From contig JAEUIA010000045.1 in the NCBI GenBank assembly GCA_016795245.1, positions 50,578 to 114,577 of the forward strand: a stretch of 64,000 nucleotides of DNA, read 5' to 3'. This document shows positions 27,320 through 35,977 of the stretch, piece after piece. The notes beneath the pieces are model-generated. The model was not told the DNA's origin. It saw only the letters and a list, made by a program, of their open reading frames with translations, and ran no database searches. This DNA comes from Planctomycetota bacterium. GTDB lineage: Bacteria > Planctomycetota > UBA1135 > GCA-002686595. Made by a program: the position numbers and the translations under genes. Numbering within the stretch: the first letter of the stretch is position 1; each line of letters begins with the position of its first letter.

Positions 27320-28345
27320 TCAGTGAGCAGCCGGCGTGAGCGCCGACCTGGTTGGTGGATTGATCCACGCAGCTTTAGGGCGACGAGGCTGCGCCGGGGT
27401 CTTGGCGACGAATCGCTCGGGGTGGAGAGCGCGAGCTTGCTCGAGCACTCGACTTCGCTGGGCGATGATTTCTTCGACGTGACCGAAGTGCACGACGTGC
27501 GGCGTCAGCATCGCGATCCCCGAGTGGTAGTGCACGAAGTTGTACCAGCCAAAGAATTGGCGGCAGAAATCGCGAGCATCCTGGAGGGATCCGAATCGTT
27601 CAGGGAACTCCGGTCGATACTTGAGCGTCTTGAATTGCGCCTCGGAGTACGCGTTGTCGTTCGAGACATGCGGCCGACTGTGCGTCTTCGTGACGCCGAG
27701 ATCCGCGAGTAGGAAGGCCACGTCCTTCGAAGTCATCGAAGATCCGCGATCGGCGTGGAGCGTGAGCTGGCCACGATCGACCTTGTGCTGGGCGACCGTT
27801 TCCGCGATCAGTTTCTTCGCGAGCCGCGCGCTCTCGCGGTGGGCGACCATCCAGCCGACGACGTAGCGGCTGTAGATGTCGAGGATCACGTAGAGGTGGA
27901 AGTAGTTCCACTTCGCCGGCCCCTTCAGTTTCGTGATGTCCCACGACCAAACTTGATTCGGCAGAGAAGCGAGTAGTTCGGGCTTGGTGTAGATCGGATG
28001 CTGACGCTGGGCGCGTCGCTCACGCACTTGGTTGACCTCGTCGAGGATGCGGTACATCGTGCGCGGCGAGCACAGAAACTGGCCTTCATCGAGCAATGTC
28101 GCATGCACCTGCGGCACAGACATGTCGACGAAGCGTTCACTGTTGAGCACGTCGAGCACGAGGCTGCATTCTTCGGCTCGCAGCGCTCTCGGCGAAGCCT
28201 TGGAAGGTCGTGTTTCATCGCTGGACCCCGGCGTCTCGCGCGAAACAGGCCGTTGGTTTCGATACCACGTCGCGCGCGGCAGACCGAGAGCGACGCAGCC
28301 TGCGCGAACACCGAGCGAGCCGCGCGTTTCAGTAACAGCCGTCAC
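27320..28345 (-). CDS. IS3-family transposase OrfB (DDE integrase core)
   Basis: 341 aa. HTH_21-like N-terminal region (SVPQVHATLLDEGQFLCSPRTMYRIL), then the rve integrase core with the D, D, E triad: NQVWSWDITKLKGP, LHADRGSSMTSKDV and HVSNDNAYSEAQFKTLKYRPEFP. The DDE residues and flanking motifs are intact, so the element may be active. The ATG overlaps the orfA stop by 4 nt, so translation may be by coupling rather than the -1 frameshift common in IS3. Confidence 0.93.
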   Translation of the reverse strand: MTAVTETRGSLGVRAGCVALGLPRATWYRNQRPVSRETPGSSDETRPSKASPRALRAEECSLVLDVLNSERFVDMSVPQVHATLLDEGQFLCSPRTMYRILDEVNQVRERRAQRQHPIYTKPELLASLPNQVWSWDITKLKGPAKWNYFHLYVILDIYSRYVVGWMVAHRESARLAKKLIAETVAQHKVDRGQLTLHADRGSSMTSKDVAFLLADLGVTKTHSRPHVSNDNAYSEAQFKTLKYRPEFPERFGSLQDARDFCRQFFGWYNFVHYHSGIAMLTPHVVHFGHVEEIIAQRSRVLEQARALHPERFVAKTPAQPRRPKAAWINPPTRSALTPAAH

Positions 28346-28839
28346 GAGTCGTCCTCGTCGAGCTCGTGCTGTTTCAGGGGGATCCCCAGGAGCTCGTGCA
28401 CTTTTTTTTGGAACTCGATGATGGTCTTGGCCTTGGCGAGATCCTTTTCGAGCTTGCGGTTGCGGCGCTCGAGTTCGATTTCACGAGCGCTCGGCTTCGC
28501 CTTCGGTGCGGGACCACGACGTTTGGCTGCAACACCTTCGACACCGTGCGCGCGCAACTCGCGCCGCCAATTCGTGAGGATCGACGAATACAAACCCTCG
28601 CGCCTCAGGAGCGCGCCGATCTCACCTGGCCTCGTGCATGCTTCGGCCTCGCGCACGATGCGGGCCTTGTACTCGGCGCTGAAGCGCCGACGCTTCGAGC
28701 GCGCGAGGACTTCGGGATCAGGGCCCGCTCCCCGAGAGGGGAGATCTACGCGAGTACGCTCCGATCTCCCCTCTCGGGGAGCGCTCGGGGGGGTGTTCGT
28801 TGCTTCGGTCACGCTGGGACATCCTTCGGCCCTCGACAC
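28342..28839 (-). CDS. IS3-family transposase OrfA with an in-frame palindromic insert
   Basis: 165 aa. The helix-turn-helix part (RRRFSAEYKARIVREAEACT, LLRREGLYSSILTNWRREL) and a C-terminal leucine-zipper-like coiled coil (IELERRNRKLEKDLAKAKTI) are normal. Between about residues 19 and 38, however, the DNA is a perfect 21-bp inverted repeat that encodes an Arg-rich segment with no family counterpart. The start may lie downstream of it, near the LARSKRRR segment. Confidence 0.85.
   Translation of the reverse strand: MSRAEGCPSVTEATNTPPSAPREGRSERTRVDLPSRGAGPDPEVLARSKRRRFSAEYKARIVREAEACTRPGEIGALLRREGLYSSILTNWRRELRAHGVEGVAAKRRGPAPKAKPSAREIELERRNRKLEKDLAKAKTIIEFQKKVHELLGIPLKQHELDEDDS
28726..28783. 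repeat. Perfect 21-bp inverted repeat inside IS3 orfA
   Basis: Arms at 28726-28746 and 28763-28783 (CGCTCCCCGAGAGG... and its complement) are identical over 21 bp with a 16-nt spacer. It reads in frame through orfA. It could be a hairpin that limits translation or read-through into the IS, or a small palindromic element inserted in the coding sequence. Confidence 0.85.
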
Positions 28840-29575
28840 TAAACAGGGAGGTGGAAGATGTCTCGCTCACGTTGGCAAGGAGGGCCGCTCCCTGCGCGCG
28901 GCAACCTGCGACCGAGGGATCGCCAGAAGAAAGCTGAGCGAGGGCTGAAGTACGGCGTACGCCGATCAGGATCGAGTGGTGCGGTCAAGGCTTGCATTCA
29001 CACGTTGGCAAGAGTGCTCCCGCCGGGGAAAACGGTAACGCTCTCCTCCGACAAGGCGTCACGCTACAGGCGTATCGTCCGTGACTCCGTGCGAGGCAGC
29101 GTAGAGTACGTACAGCACCCCGGGTCAGCGGCGCGCACCCAGGCGAACCCGCTCAGTCCCATCAACCACAACATGCGCATGATGCGGGACGGGTTGTCCA
29201 GGCTCGTGCGGCGGACCTGGGCTGCAAGCAAGGAGCGGGCCTGGCTCGCGCGGCATGCCTGGATCTGGGTCGCCTACCGCAACTACATCCGCGGCATCAC
29301 CAACCGCGCCAGACACCTGAGTTCAGCGCGCGCTCTCGGTGTGGTCACCAGGCCGTTCACAAAGCGAACTTTCTTCGAGTGGCGGGTGTGCCCGACGGCC
29401 TGACGGCCCAACGAAAGGGGCCAGTTTCCCAGTAGTGAGCGTCCTGGCCACTTTTCCCGATCCCCCCTCAACCTCCCCCGATACCCAGGTCGAAGGACTT
29501 GCTCGGTCCCGAGCGGTTCTCACCATCTGAGCCCCGCATCGGAAAAAACCGCCTACGAGACAGGGGTAACGTTCC

Positions 29576-30637
29576 GTGTTCCGCAAGCAGAAGAGTGTCG
29601 TCGGGCTAGACATGGGTAGCTCGGTCGTGAAGGCCGTCGAGATCACTCTCGAGGGCCCCGAGCCGGTTGTAACCGGCTTCGCCCACGTGGAGATCCCGCC
29701 TGGCGGGAGCCTTTCCGACGCTGTAGCTCAGGCGTTCAAGACAGGGAAGTTCAAGAGCAAGCGAGTCGTAACAGCGGTCTCCGGCCAGTCCGTCGTCGTG
29801 CGCTACGTGCCGATGATGAAGATGTCGGACAACGACCTCAAGCAGGCTATCCGTTTCGAGACGGACAAGTACCTGCCGTTCGACCTCGACGAAGTCCAAC
29901 TCGATTGCCAGCAGCTGAAGCGCAGCCCCTTGGGGCAGGGCGATGGTGACAAGAAGGGCGGGAAGGACGCCGAGCAGATGACGGTGCTGCTCGCGGCCTG
30001 CAAGACCAAGGCGATCGAGGAGCGCGTGCAGATCCTCCAGAACCAAGGGCTCTCGCCGATTGCGATCGACATCGATCTCTTCGCGCTCGCGAACGCGTGG
30101 GAGCTGTGCGGTCTGCCTGCGGAAGAAGTCGAAGCAGGCAAGGAGACGGCGCTTGCGCTCGTCGACATCGGCGCTGCGCGCACATCGATCAACGTCTTGT
30201 GCGGAGGCGAAACGTGCTTCTCGCGCGAGATCAACATCGGCGGCGCTGACATGACTCAGGCGGTAGCGCGACGCTTGAGCCTCGAGACCATCGAGGCGGA
30301 GGCGATCAAGCGCTCGAGCGAAACACACGAGCTCGAGGTCAACACCGCGATCGGGCCGGTGTTGGAGGACCTCGTCAGCGAACTTTCACTCTCGCTCGAC
30401 TACGTCGAACACCACGAGGGCGTTCAAGTCACCGAGATCCTGTTGTCCGGCGGCGGAGTTCTCGCGCCGGGGGCCACGCAGTACATCGAGCAGGGCACGG
30501 GGCGCAGAGCGCGCACCTGGAATCCGCTCGAGGGCCTGCGCGTCGACGTGAACAGGGTCGATGTCGAAGAACTGGAAGCCTGGGCGCCCACACTCGTGGT
30601 CGCTGTGGGCCTTGCTAGCCGGGTGCGTGCCGCATGA
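29576..30637 (+). CDS. pilM: Type IV pilus assembly protein PilM (GTG start)
   Basis: 353 aa cytoplasmic actin-like ATPase of the pilus platform. Nucleotide-binding fold motifs: VGLDMGSSVVKAVEI at the N-terminus, LVDIGAARTSINVL at about residue 196 and LLSGGGVLAPGATQYIEQ near 290. AGGGG lies about 9 nt before the GTG. First gene of pilM-N-O-Q; its end overlaps pilN by 4 nt. The promoter presumably lies in the 146 bp after the mobile element. Confidence 0.93.
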   Translation: MFRKQKSVVGLDMGSSVVKAVEITLEGPEPVVTGFAHVEIPPGGSLSDAVAQAFKTGKFKSKRVVTAVSGQSVVVRYVPMMKMSDNDLKQAIRFETDKYLPFDLDEVQLDCQQLKRSPLGQGDGDKKGGKDAEQMTVLLAACKTKAIEERVQILQNQGLSPIAIDIDLFALANAWELCGLPAEEVEAGKETALALVDIGAARTSINVLCGGETCFSREINIGGADMTQAVARRLSLETIEAEAIKRSSETHELEVNTAIGPVLEDLVSELSLSLDYVEHHEGVQVTEILLSGGGVLAPGATQYIEQGTGRRARTWNPLEGLRVDVNRVDVEELEAWAPTLVVAVGLASRVRAA

Positions 30638-31374
30638 TTCGGATCAACCTACTCCCCGAGGAGTACCGCAAGAAGGCGCGTACTCCGATCAAACTTCTGC
30701 TCGGCCTCGTGGCGGCGGTCGTCGTGAACGCGGGTCTGGCGACCTGGTGGGCCTTCCAGGCCTTTGGTCTCCAAGCGGAGATCTCCAGTGAAAACGCCGG
30801 GCTCCAGACGGAACTCGACGGGCTCACGCCGCAGGTCACGTACTACAACTCCCTCGAATCCGAAGCCAAGCAGTACAAGTCGCGCGAGAACACGCTCGCG
30901 GGTATCACCTCCAGCCGCATCAGCTGGACGAAGAAGCTCGACGAACTGATCGACGTCGTGAACCGCGGCGGCAACGGCCAGCGGCACCTCGTCTGGCTCG
31001 ACGACTTGCAGGTAGCGCAGTCCTCGGACCCGAAAGCGAAATCCGCGGGCAGCTTGAAGGCCAGCGGACACTCGGGTTCCGACAAGTTCGCGCAGGTCGC
31101 GAACTTCCTCGAAGACCTCGAAAACTCGCCCTTCGTCAGCGATTTCCAGCCGCCGGCGCCGCCGGAAGGAACGCAGACGCTGGTCGATGAGACGCTCGTG
31201 CCGAGCGTGGCCTGGTCGTTCCCGCTCTCGTTGACCCTCAAGTCTCCCGAAGAGCGCGGCGACAAGAGTGGCGCGGCCAAGAGCAAAGCTCCCGTCAAGA
31301 ACGCCAAGGGTCAGAAGCCCGGGGCGAAACCTGACGCTGCCAAGCCGGCCGCTGCCGAGGAGGCCCGTAAGTGA
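30634..31374 (+). CDS. pilN: Type IV pilus assembly protein PilN
   Basis: 246 aa. The N-terminal IRINLLPEEYRKK is the peptide that docks into PilM. One membrane helix follows (LLLGLVAAVVVNAGLATWWAF, about residues 21-42), then a periplasmic coiled coil and ferredoxin-like domain. The last about 30 residues are Lys/Ala/Pro-rich, an extension not typical of PilN. Coupled to pilM and pilO by 4-nt overlaps. Confidence 0.92.
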   Translation: MIRINLLPEEYRKKARTPIKLLLGLVAAVVVNAGLATWWAFQAFGLQAEISSENAGLQTELDGLTPQVTYYNSLESEAKQYKSRENTLAGITSSRISWTKKLDELIDVVNRGGNGQRHLVWLDDLQVAQSSDPKAKSAGSLKASGHSGSDKFAQVANFLEDLENSPFVSDFQPPAPPEGTQTLVDETLVPSVAWSFPLSLTLKSPEERGDKSGAAKSKAPVKNAKGQKPGAKPDAAKPAAAEEARK

Positions 31375-32768
31375 ACGAACGTCGCTGGTGGATCACAATC
31401 ATTGCAGGGGGCACGACGTGCGCCCTGGGTCTGGGCGCGTTGCTCTGGTGGCAGCGCGGCAAGATCGAAGAGGGTCGCGCCTCGATCGCGGCCACGAAAG
31501 CGAGCATCGAGTCTTCGCGCAAGCTGATCGAGGGCACGAGCGCCCTCGAGCGTGAAGTCATCGTCCTGCGGGAGTTGACGGAAGTCATGAAGGGGATGCT
31601 CCCCGACAACGACGACATCAACAACCTCGTGCGCACGCTGCAGAAATTCTCCGAGGATTCCGGAGTGCGCATCTCGGGCTTGAAGAAGAAGAACATCGAC
31701 AACAAGCGCGAGAAGAACGACTTCGACAAGGTCGGGTACACGCTCAGCCTCGAAGGCGACGCGTTCCAGTACCTCGACTTCCTCGACCTGATCGAGAGCC
31801 ACTCGCGCTTCATGCGCGTGCCGAACTTCCGCATGACGGCGGCGCAGCGCAACCAACTCGAAAAAGAGGGGGTCCCCGCGCACAAGGTGTCGATCGACGT
31901 CGAGACCTACGTCTATGAGCCCAAGAAGGACCTGAAGGACGTCCGCATCGACGGCTACGAGCGCAAGCGCGACCTGCTCTTGGGCGAGATCAATCGCCGG
32001 CGCGAAGGCCTGGCGGTTTCGACCTACAGCTACCGTGGCGCTCGTGGTCGACGCGATCCTTGGATCGACCCGCGCGTTCCGACGCGCGCCGACTCGACCA
32101 GTCTGCTGACGGTCCAGGAGCAAATGGACATCGTCCAGAAGCTGGCCGATCGAACCCAGGCCGTGCTCGCCAAGTGGGAACTCGTCAAGAACGCGGAGAA
32201 CGTCATCGTCGAGATGATGACGCGCGCCGAGATGGAACAGGATCTCGCCACTCTAGAAGAAGAAGTGCGCAAGATCGTGACGGAAAAGCAGATCGCCTAC
32301 GTCCCGTCTGATCGTCGACTGACGAACGAAGTCTTGCGCCCGCTCGACGAGCTGCGCTCTCAGTTCTCGCAGTCTGAAATCGGCAAGGGACCGAGCGAGG
32401 TCCAGCTGCGCGAGATCGAGGCCACGATGGTCCAGAACCAGACCCTCGGTGACTACAAGCAGATGCTGGACGCTTTCGCCGTCATCGACAACCGCCTCAC
32501 GCTGGCCGAGAACGACCCTGTGCGCAAGCCGCTCGTCGAGCGCCTGCGCGAGCTGGCGTACGAGGCACGGACGGTCATGGACTTCGAGAAAGTGAAGCTC
32601 GAAGTCGGTGGCATCGTCCTGATCGAAGGCGCGGATCCGGTGGCACTGATCAACGGAAGGTCTCTGGGAATCGGCGACCTTCTGAACCCGGAGATGGTCG
32701 TGCGTGCCATCCACAAGGACGAGATCGAATTCATCTTCCGTGGTGTTGTTTTCGCTCGGCGGTTCTGA
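31371..32768 (+). CDS. pilO: PilO-like protein with PilP-like C-terminal domain (fusion, GTG start)
   Basis: 465 aa against about 200 for PilO. Membrane helix at about residues 6-27, coiled coil to about 60, and a PilO-type ferredoxin-like part to about 185. A helical region of about 200 residues follows. The C-terminal about 55 residues (VGGIVLIEGADPVALINGRSLGIGD...) resemble the beta domain of PilP/GspC-type proteins that contacts the secretin. No separate pilP lies between this gene and the secretin, so a PilO-PilP fusion is likely. The PilP match is by eye. Confidence 0.78.
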   Translation: MNERRWWITIIAGGTTCALGLGALLWWQRGKIEEGRASIAATKASIESSRKLIEGTSALEREVIVLRELTEVMKGMLPDNDDINNLVRTLQKFSEDSGVRISGLKKKNIDNKREKNDFDKVGYTLSLEGDAFQYLDFLDLIESHSRFMRVPNFRMTAAQRNQLEKEGVPAHKVSIDVETYVYEPKKDLKDVRIDGYERKRDLLLGEINRRREGLAVSTYSYRGARGRRDPWIDPRVPTRADSTSLLTVQEQMDIVQKLADRTQAVLAKWELVKNAENVIVEMMTRAEMEQDLATLEEEVRKIVTEKQIAYVPSDRRLTNEVLRPLDELRSQFSQSEIGKGPSEVQLREIEATMVQNQTLGDYKQMLDAFAVIDNRLTLAENDPVRKPLVERLRELAYEARTVMDFEKVKLEVGGIVLIEGADPVALINGRSLGIGDLLNPEMVVRAIHKDEIEFIFRGVVFARRF

Positions 32769-32816
32769 CCGCAGAGAGATGTCGAAGAGTCAGAACAGCG
32801 AGTTGGGAGTAGGCCC

Positions 32817-34658
32817 TTGAACATGAGCATGAAAATCCTGGCGGCAGTCCTCGTACTGCCTTTCCTGTCCGCGGCTTCCGCGGCGCAAGCCCCGAGCTTG
32901 GATGCGCGAGTCAACTTGCGCATCGTCGACAAGACCGTCGAAGACGTCGTCAGCTACCTGCGCGAGCGTTCGGGAGCGAACATCGTCGTCATCGATCCGG
33001 GGCCGAATTCGAATCGCCTCCCGATCTCGGACGCGAAGGTCTCTCTGGATCTCTCCGACATCAGTTGGCGCGACGCGCTCGACATCGTGGCCGAGAAGGT
33101 CCACGGCACCGTCGAGGAGCGCTCCGGCGGTGTCCTCGCGGTGACGAGCCCCGAGAAGGTCAGCATCCAGATCAAAGATCAGGACATTCGCAACGTGATC
33201 GAACTGATCGCGACGAGTGCGAACGCCAACGTGGTCGTCGGCAAGGAAGTCGCCGGCTCCGTGTCGGTGCGCTTCAACGACGTTCCGTGGCGCGAGGCGC
33301 TCGACGTGACCGCCAAGACGCTCGGTTACGTCGTCGTCGAGGAGAAGCACGGCGTCCTGCGCATCGTGTCGCCGGAGAAACTGCAGGACCAACTGGAAAC
33401 GCGCACGTACCAGCTGCGCTACCTGCGTCCGAAAAGCTTGTACAAGCCGCAGATCAAGTCCGAGTTCATCCAGACGCAACAGAATCAACAGGCCAAGGGC
33501 GGCGGTCAGACCGGCACGACCGAGGACTACCTGAAGAAATTCGGCGTGTTGAATGCGCTCTCGAAGGCGCTCAGCAGCGGCGGCAAGATCGACTACATCG
33601 ATACCGCGAACGTCGTCATCATCCACGACACGGCCAAGGTGCACGAGTCGATCAAGAACATGCTCGCGCGCCTCGACGTCGAACCCTCGCAGGTCTTCTG
33701 TGACGTCAAGTTCGTCTCCACGACGAACGCCGACGTCCTGAACCTGGGCATGGACTACGGCGACAACGGCCCGCAAGTCACGATCAGCGGCGGCGCGATC
33801 CCGATCACGCTGCCCTTCGGCCTCGGCTCCAAGGGCTGGGAAGACGGCATCATCGCCAACACGACCGGTTCGGGTCCCTACGCCGACCCGGCGCTGAACG
33901 CCGGCGGCACGATCACGCCCAACACCGTGTTCGGTTCGTTGAACTTCACGCAGGTCGCAGCCACGCTGCGCCTCCTGCAGCGCGACAGCAAGACCGAGGT
34001 CATCCAAGCGCCGAAGATCATCGCGCTGGACGGCAACGAGGCCACGATCTTCGTCGGTGAGACCATTCGCTACGCCGAAGCCAAGTCCGAACAGGGCCAG
34101 GCCGGCGGTCTGCAGTTGTCCGTCGCGGAAGCCTCCGGTTCGCCGGTCGAGGTCGGCTTCCAACTCCTCATCCGTCCGAACATCGTGCCCGGCACGCAGA
34201 AGATCGTGATGGAAGTGATTCCGAAAGAAACCAGCCTCTCGGGCACGGGTTCGTCCGCGCTCGCGCCGCCTGGATTCGACGTGTTCACGATCGGGGCCTC
34301 GGGTCTCGAAGGCTCGATCGCGCTGCCGCGCACGCGCAGCTCGACCATCGTCACGACGATGATGCTCGAGACCGGTCAAACGGCGGTCATCGGCGGTCTC
34401 TCGACCGACCAGGACACCGAGACCAAGACGCGCGTTCCGTACCTGTCGGCGATCCCGCTCTTGGGCGAACTCTTCAAGCATGAGTCGAAGAGCCGCGAAC
34501 GCCGCAGCTTGATGGTCTTCCTCACGCCGACGATCGTGCACTCGAGCGAAGACACGGAAGTCATCTTCCAGCGCGAGATGAAGCGTCGTCACGCCATGCT
34601 GAAGGGCGAGATCGAGAACCTGATGAACATGAATCAGGAGCCCAAGCAGGGCGAGTAG
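32817..34658 (+). CDS. pilQ: Secretin (PilQ/GspD family outer-membrane channel)
   Basis: 613 aa from TTG, 7 nt after GGGAG; ATGs at 32823 and 32829 are alternatives. Signal peptide to about residue 24 (LVLPFLSAASAAQA). Two STN/N0-like repeats at about 28-105 and 115-190 (VNLRIVDKTVEDVVSYLRER; VSIQIKDQDIRNVIELIA), an N1-type domain, then the secretin barrel at about 310-590. The barrel has the hallmark TRVPYLSAIPLLGELFKH and the VFLTPTIV end. No N-terminal AMIN domains. 48 nt after pilO. Confidence 0.94.
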   Translation: MNMSMKILAAVLVLPFLSAASAAQAPSLDARVNLRIVDKTVEDVVSYLRERSGANIVVIDPGPNSNRLPISDAKVSLDLSDISWRDALDIVAEKVHGTVEERSGGVLAVTSPEKVSIQIKDQDIRNVIELIATSANANVVVGKEVAGSVSVRFNDVPWREALDVTAKTLGYVVVEEKHGVLRIVSPEKLQDQLETRTYQLRYLRPKSLYKPQIKSEFIQTQQNQQAKGGGQTGTTEDYLKKFGVLNALSKALSSGGKIDYIDTANVVIIHDTAKVHESIKNMLARLDVEPSQVFCDVKFVSTTNADVLNLGMDYGDNGPQVTISGGAIPITLPFGLGSKGWEDGIIANTTGSGPYADPALNAGGTITPNTVFGSLNFTQVAATLRLLQRDSKTEVIQAPKIIALDGNEATIFVGETIRYAEAKSEQGQAGGLQLSVAEASGSPVEVGFQLLIRPNIVPGTQKIVMEVIPKETSLSGTGSSALAPPGFDVFTIGASGLEGSIALPRTRSSTIVTTMMLETGQTAVIGGLSTDQDTETKTRVPYLSAIPLLGELFKHESKSRERRSLMVFLTPTIVHSSEDTEVIFQREMKRRHAMLKGEIENLMNMNQEPKQGE

Positions 34659-34701
34659 TCTCACCGTCGCGCTTCCGCGCGACAGCCTGAGCAGGAACTT
34701 C

Positions 34702-34738
34702 CGCAGCCCCCGTTCGGCACGTCCGAACGGGGGCTGCG
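34702..34738 (+). terminator. Strong hairpin after the secretin gene
   Basis: A 16-bp perfect stem (CGCAGCCCCCGTTCGG and its complement) with a 5-nt CACGT loop lies 43 bp after the secretin stop. No T-run follows, so it is either an atypical intrinsic terminator or an RNA-stabilising 3' hairpin that separates the pil genes from the next gene. Confidence 0.7.
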
Positions 34739-34850
34739 CGCATGCTCCGCCGCTTCCCGAGTTGTCCTCAAGAACCGCAGCTGCGCCGCCCGAAACTCCC
34801 AATTCAGGGACGTGCCTCTCTTGGGCTCGCGCCCACCGTCTACTCCCCGC

Positions 34851-35885
34851 ATGACCTCAACAGCCAATCCGGCCGGCCGTCAAGCTCCGCAGCTGAGCAT
34901 CGCTCAGATGCTCGGCCTGATGCGCGTCGAGTTCCACCGCGCCCGCACCGCACGCCAGCCATTGTGCACGCTCATGGTCGCCATCGACGATCTCGACGGG
35001 ATCTTCGAGCGCCACTACTGGCAAGGCAAGGACGCCGCGATGCGCGCCTCCTACGACCTGCTGAAGTCGTCGTGCAAGGGACTCGGGTTCTTCGGCATGG
35101 CGCTGATGTCCGGCGACCGCATCATGGCGGTGTTTCCGAACACCGATCCGGGTCGCCTGTCCGAACTCGGCAATGCGATCGTCGAAGCCGCGCACAAGGT
35201 CACGCTGACGCTCGACGGCGAATCCGTGCCGATCACGCTGAGCATCGGTGCTTCGCACAACCTGCTGGCCGAGACCAACTCGTCGTTCGAAGGCCTGGTC
35301 GAGATGTCGGGTCGCGCGCTGTTCCTCGCCACCGAGGGACAGGGCAATCGCTACGTGATGTGGCGCGAAGCCGAAGCTGAAATCGACGGCCTGCGCATCG
35401 AACTCGAAGAGCGCAAGAAGTCCTTCGAGCGTGAAGCGCTGGTGCTCGAGGAAGAAGCCTCCGAGATCGGCGGCCTTCAGCAAGCCCAGCTCGTGGACAA
35501 GATCCAACAGCTCTTCGCCGGCGTCGAACGCACGGACGCGATCCAGGCGCTCGAGGGTCAGATCCTCGACCTGGCCGTCAAAGAGCTGTTCGAAGAGCGC
35601 CGCAAGGCCGTGGCCGCGCAGATGGCCGAGCACCGGCGCCAGACCGACATCCTCGAGAAGCGCATCGCGAAGCTCACGAGCATCCTCGGTGTCACCGAGG
35701 AAGAACTGAAGCGCGTGATGGCGATGAAGAACATCGACGCGGGCGTCGCCTCGATCTTCCGCACCGTGCAAGGTCTATCGGCCGACGACAACCAGGTCGA
35801 GACGAAGAAGGCGCTCATGTCGGAGATCTTCAAACAGAACCTGTCGTTGCAGAAGCGCAACGCGCCGGCGGCGGAAGCGGCCTGA
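34851..35885 (+). CDS. Degenerate GGDEF-like protein with C-terminal coiled coil
   Basis: 344 aa from the ATG giving MTSTANPAGRQ. Residues about 25-175 have the layout of a diguanylate cyclase domain, but the signature loop reads MSGDRIMAVF instead of GGDEF. The later SIGASHNLLA and LVEMSGRALFLATEGQGNRYV segments match the usual SIGVA and ALY-AK-GRNR positions. Catalysis is therefore unlikely. Residues about 180-300 are Glu/Lys/Arg-rich heptads, probably a long coiled coil. Placed between pil genes and a MamK-like actin, it may be a localisation or c-di-GMP-sensing adaptor; that is inference. Confidence 0.6.
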   Translation: MTSTANPAGRQAPQLSIAQMLGLMRVEFHRARTARQPLCTLMVAIDDLDGIFERHYWQGKDAAMRASYDLLKSSCKGLGFFGMALMSGDRIMAVFPNTDPGRLSELGNAIVEAAHKVTLTLDGESVPITLSIGASHNLLAETNSSFEGLVEMSGRALFLATEGQGNRYVMWREAEAEIDGLRIELEERKKSFEREALVLEEEASEIGGLQQAQLVDKIQQLFAGVERTDAIQALEGQILDLAVKELFEERRKAVAAQMAEHRRQTDILEKRIAKLTSILGVTEEELKRVMAMKNIDAGVASIFRTVQGLSADDNQVETKKALMSEIFKQNLSLQKRNAPAAEAA

Positions 35886-35977
35886 ACGACGCACACGAAA
35901 CATCCCGGGAGCGGCGCGCTGTGCGCAGGTTCACGGGGTCCCATGGGAAGCAAGTGAAAGCAATTGGAGCCAAAGAG

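Larger units (their letters stand above)
27281..28883 (-). mobile_element. IS3-family insertion sequence, about 1.6 kb
   Basis: Two overlapping minus-strand genes (orfA, orfB). The ends show imperfect inverted repeats: CTTGTCAACG...GAGACA from 27285 on the left, and CTTGCCAACG...GAGACA read inward from the right end near 28879. A 5-bp direct repeat GCCGC flanks it (27276-27280 and 28884-28888) and restores the host frame when one copy is removed, supporting it as the target duplication. Exact ends are uncertain by a few bases. Confidence 0.85.
26752..29403 (+). pseudogene. IS1-like transposase split by an IS3-type insertion
   Basis: The N-terminal part (26752-27280) has a zinc ribbon (YCPNPACSSRT, then FRCLRCRRSFS), a helix-turn-helix-like stretch (RQAGRIFGCTRKTVRHRLL) and a DDE-type strand (SFQFDELETYEHSRRLAP). 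The C-terminal part (28889-29403) has LSSDKASRYRRIV, NPLSPINHNMRMMRDGLSRL and HAWIWVAYRNYIRGI. Removing 27281-28883 plus one GCCGC copy rejoins the frame (HLETAP + LPARGNLRP) into about 347 aa. The interruption is therefore recent enough that both halves stay open. Not functional as it stands. Confidence 0.85.
26630..29429. mobile_element. IS1-like insertion element with 26-bp terminal inverted repeats, itself interrupted
   Basis: Left end 26630-26655 (GGAAACTGGCCCC, then TTGGGCCG) and right end 29404-29429 are inverted repeats matching at 23 of 26 positions. Inside is a transposase gene with an N-terminal zinc ribbon, split by a second element. Without the inner element it would be about 1.2 kb. 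No clear target-site duplication is visible. The left end lies immediately after the HPr stop and the right end 146 bp before pilM. Confidence 0.82.

Noticed and set aside
34851..35400. Active diguanylate cyclase
   Set aside because: The GGDEF loop reads SGDRI and lacks the catalytic acidic pair.
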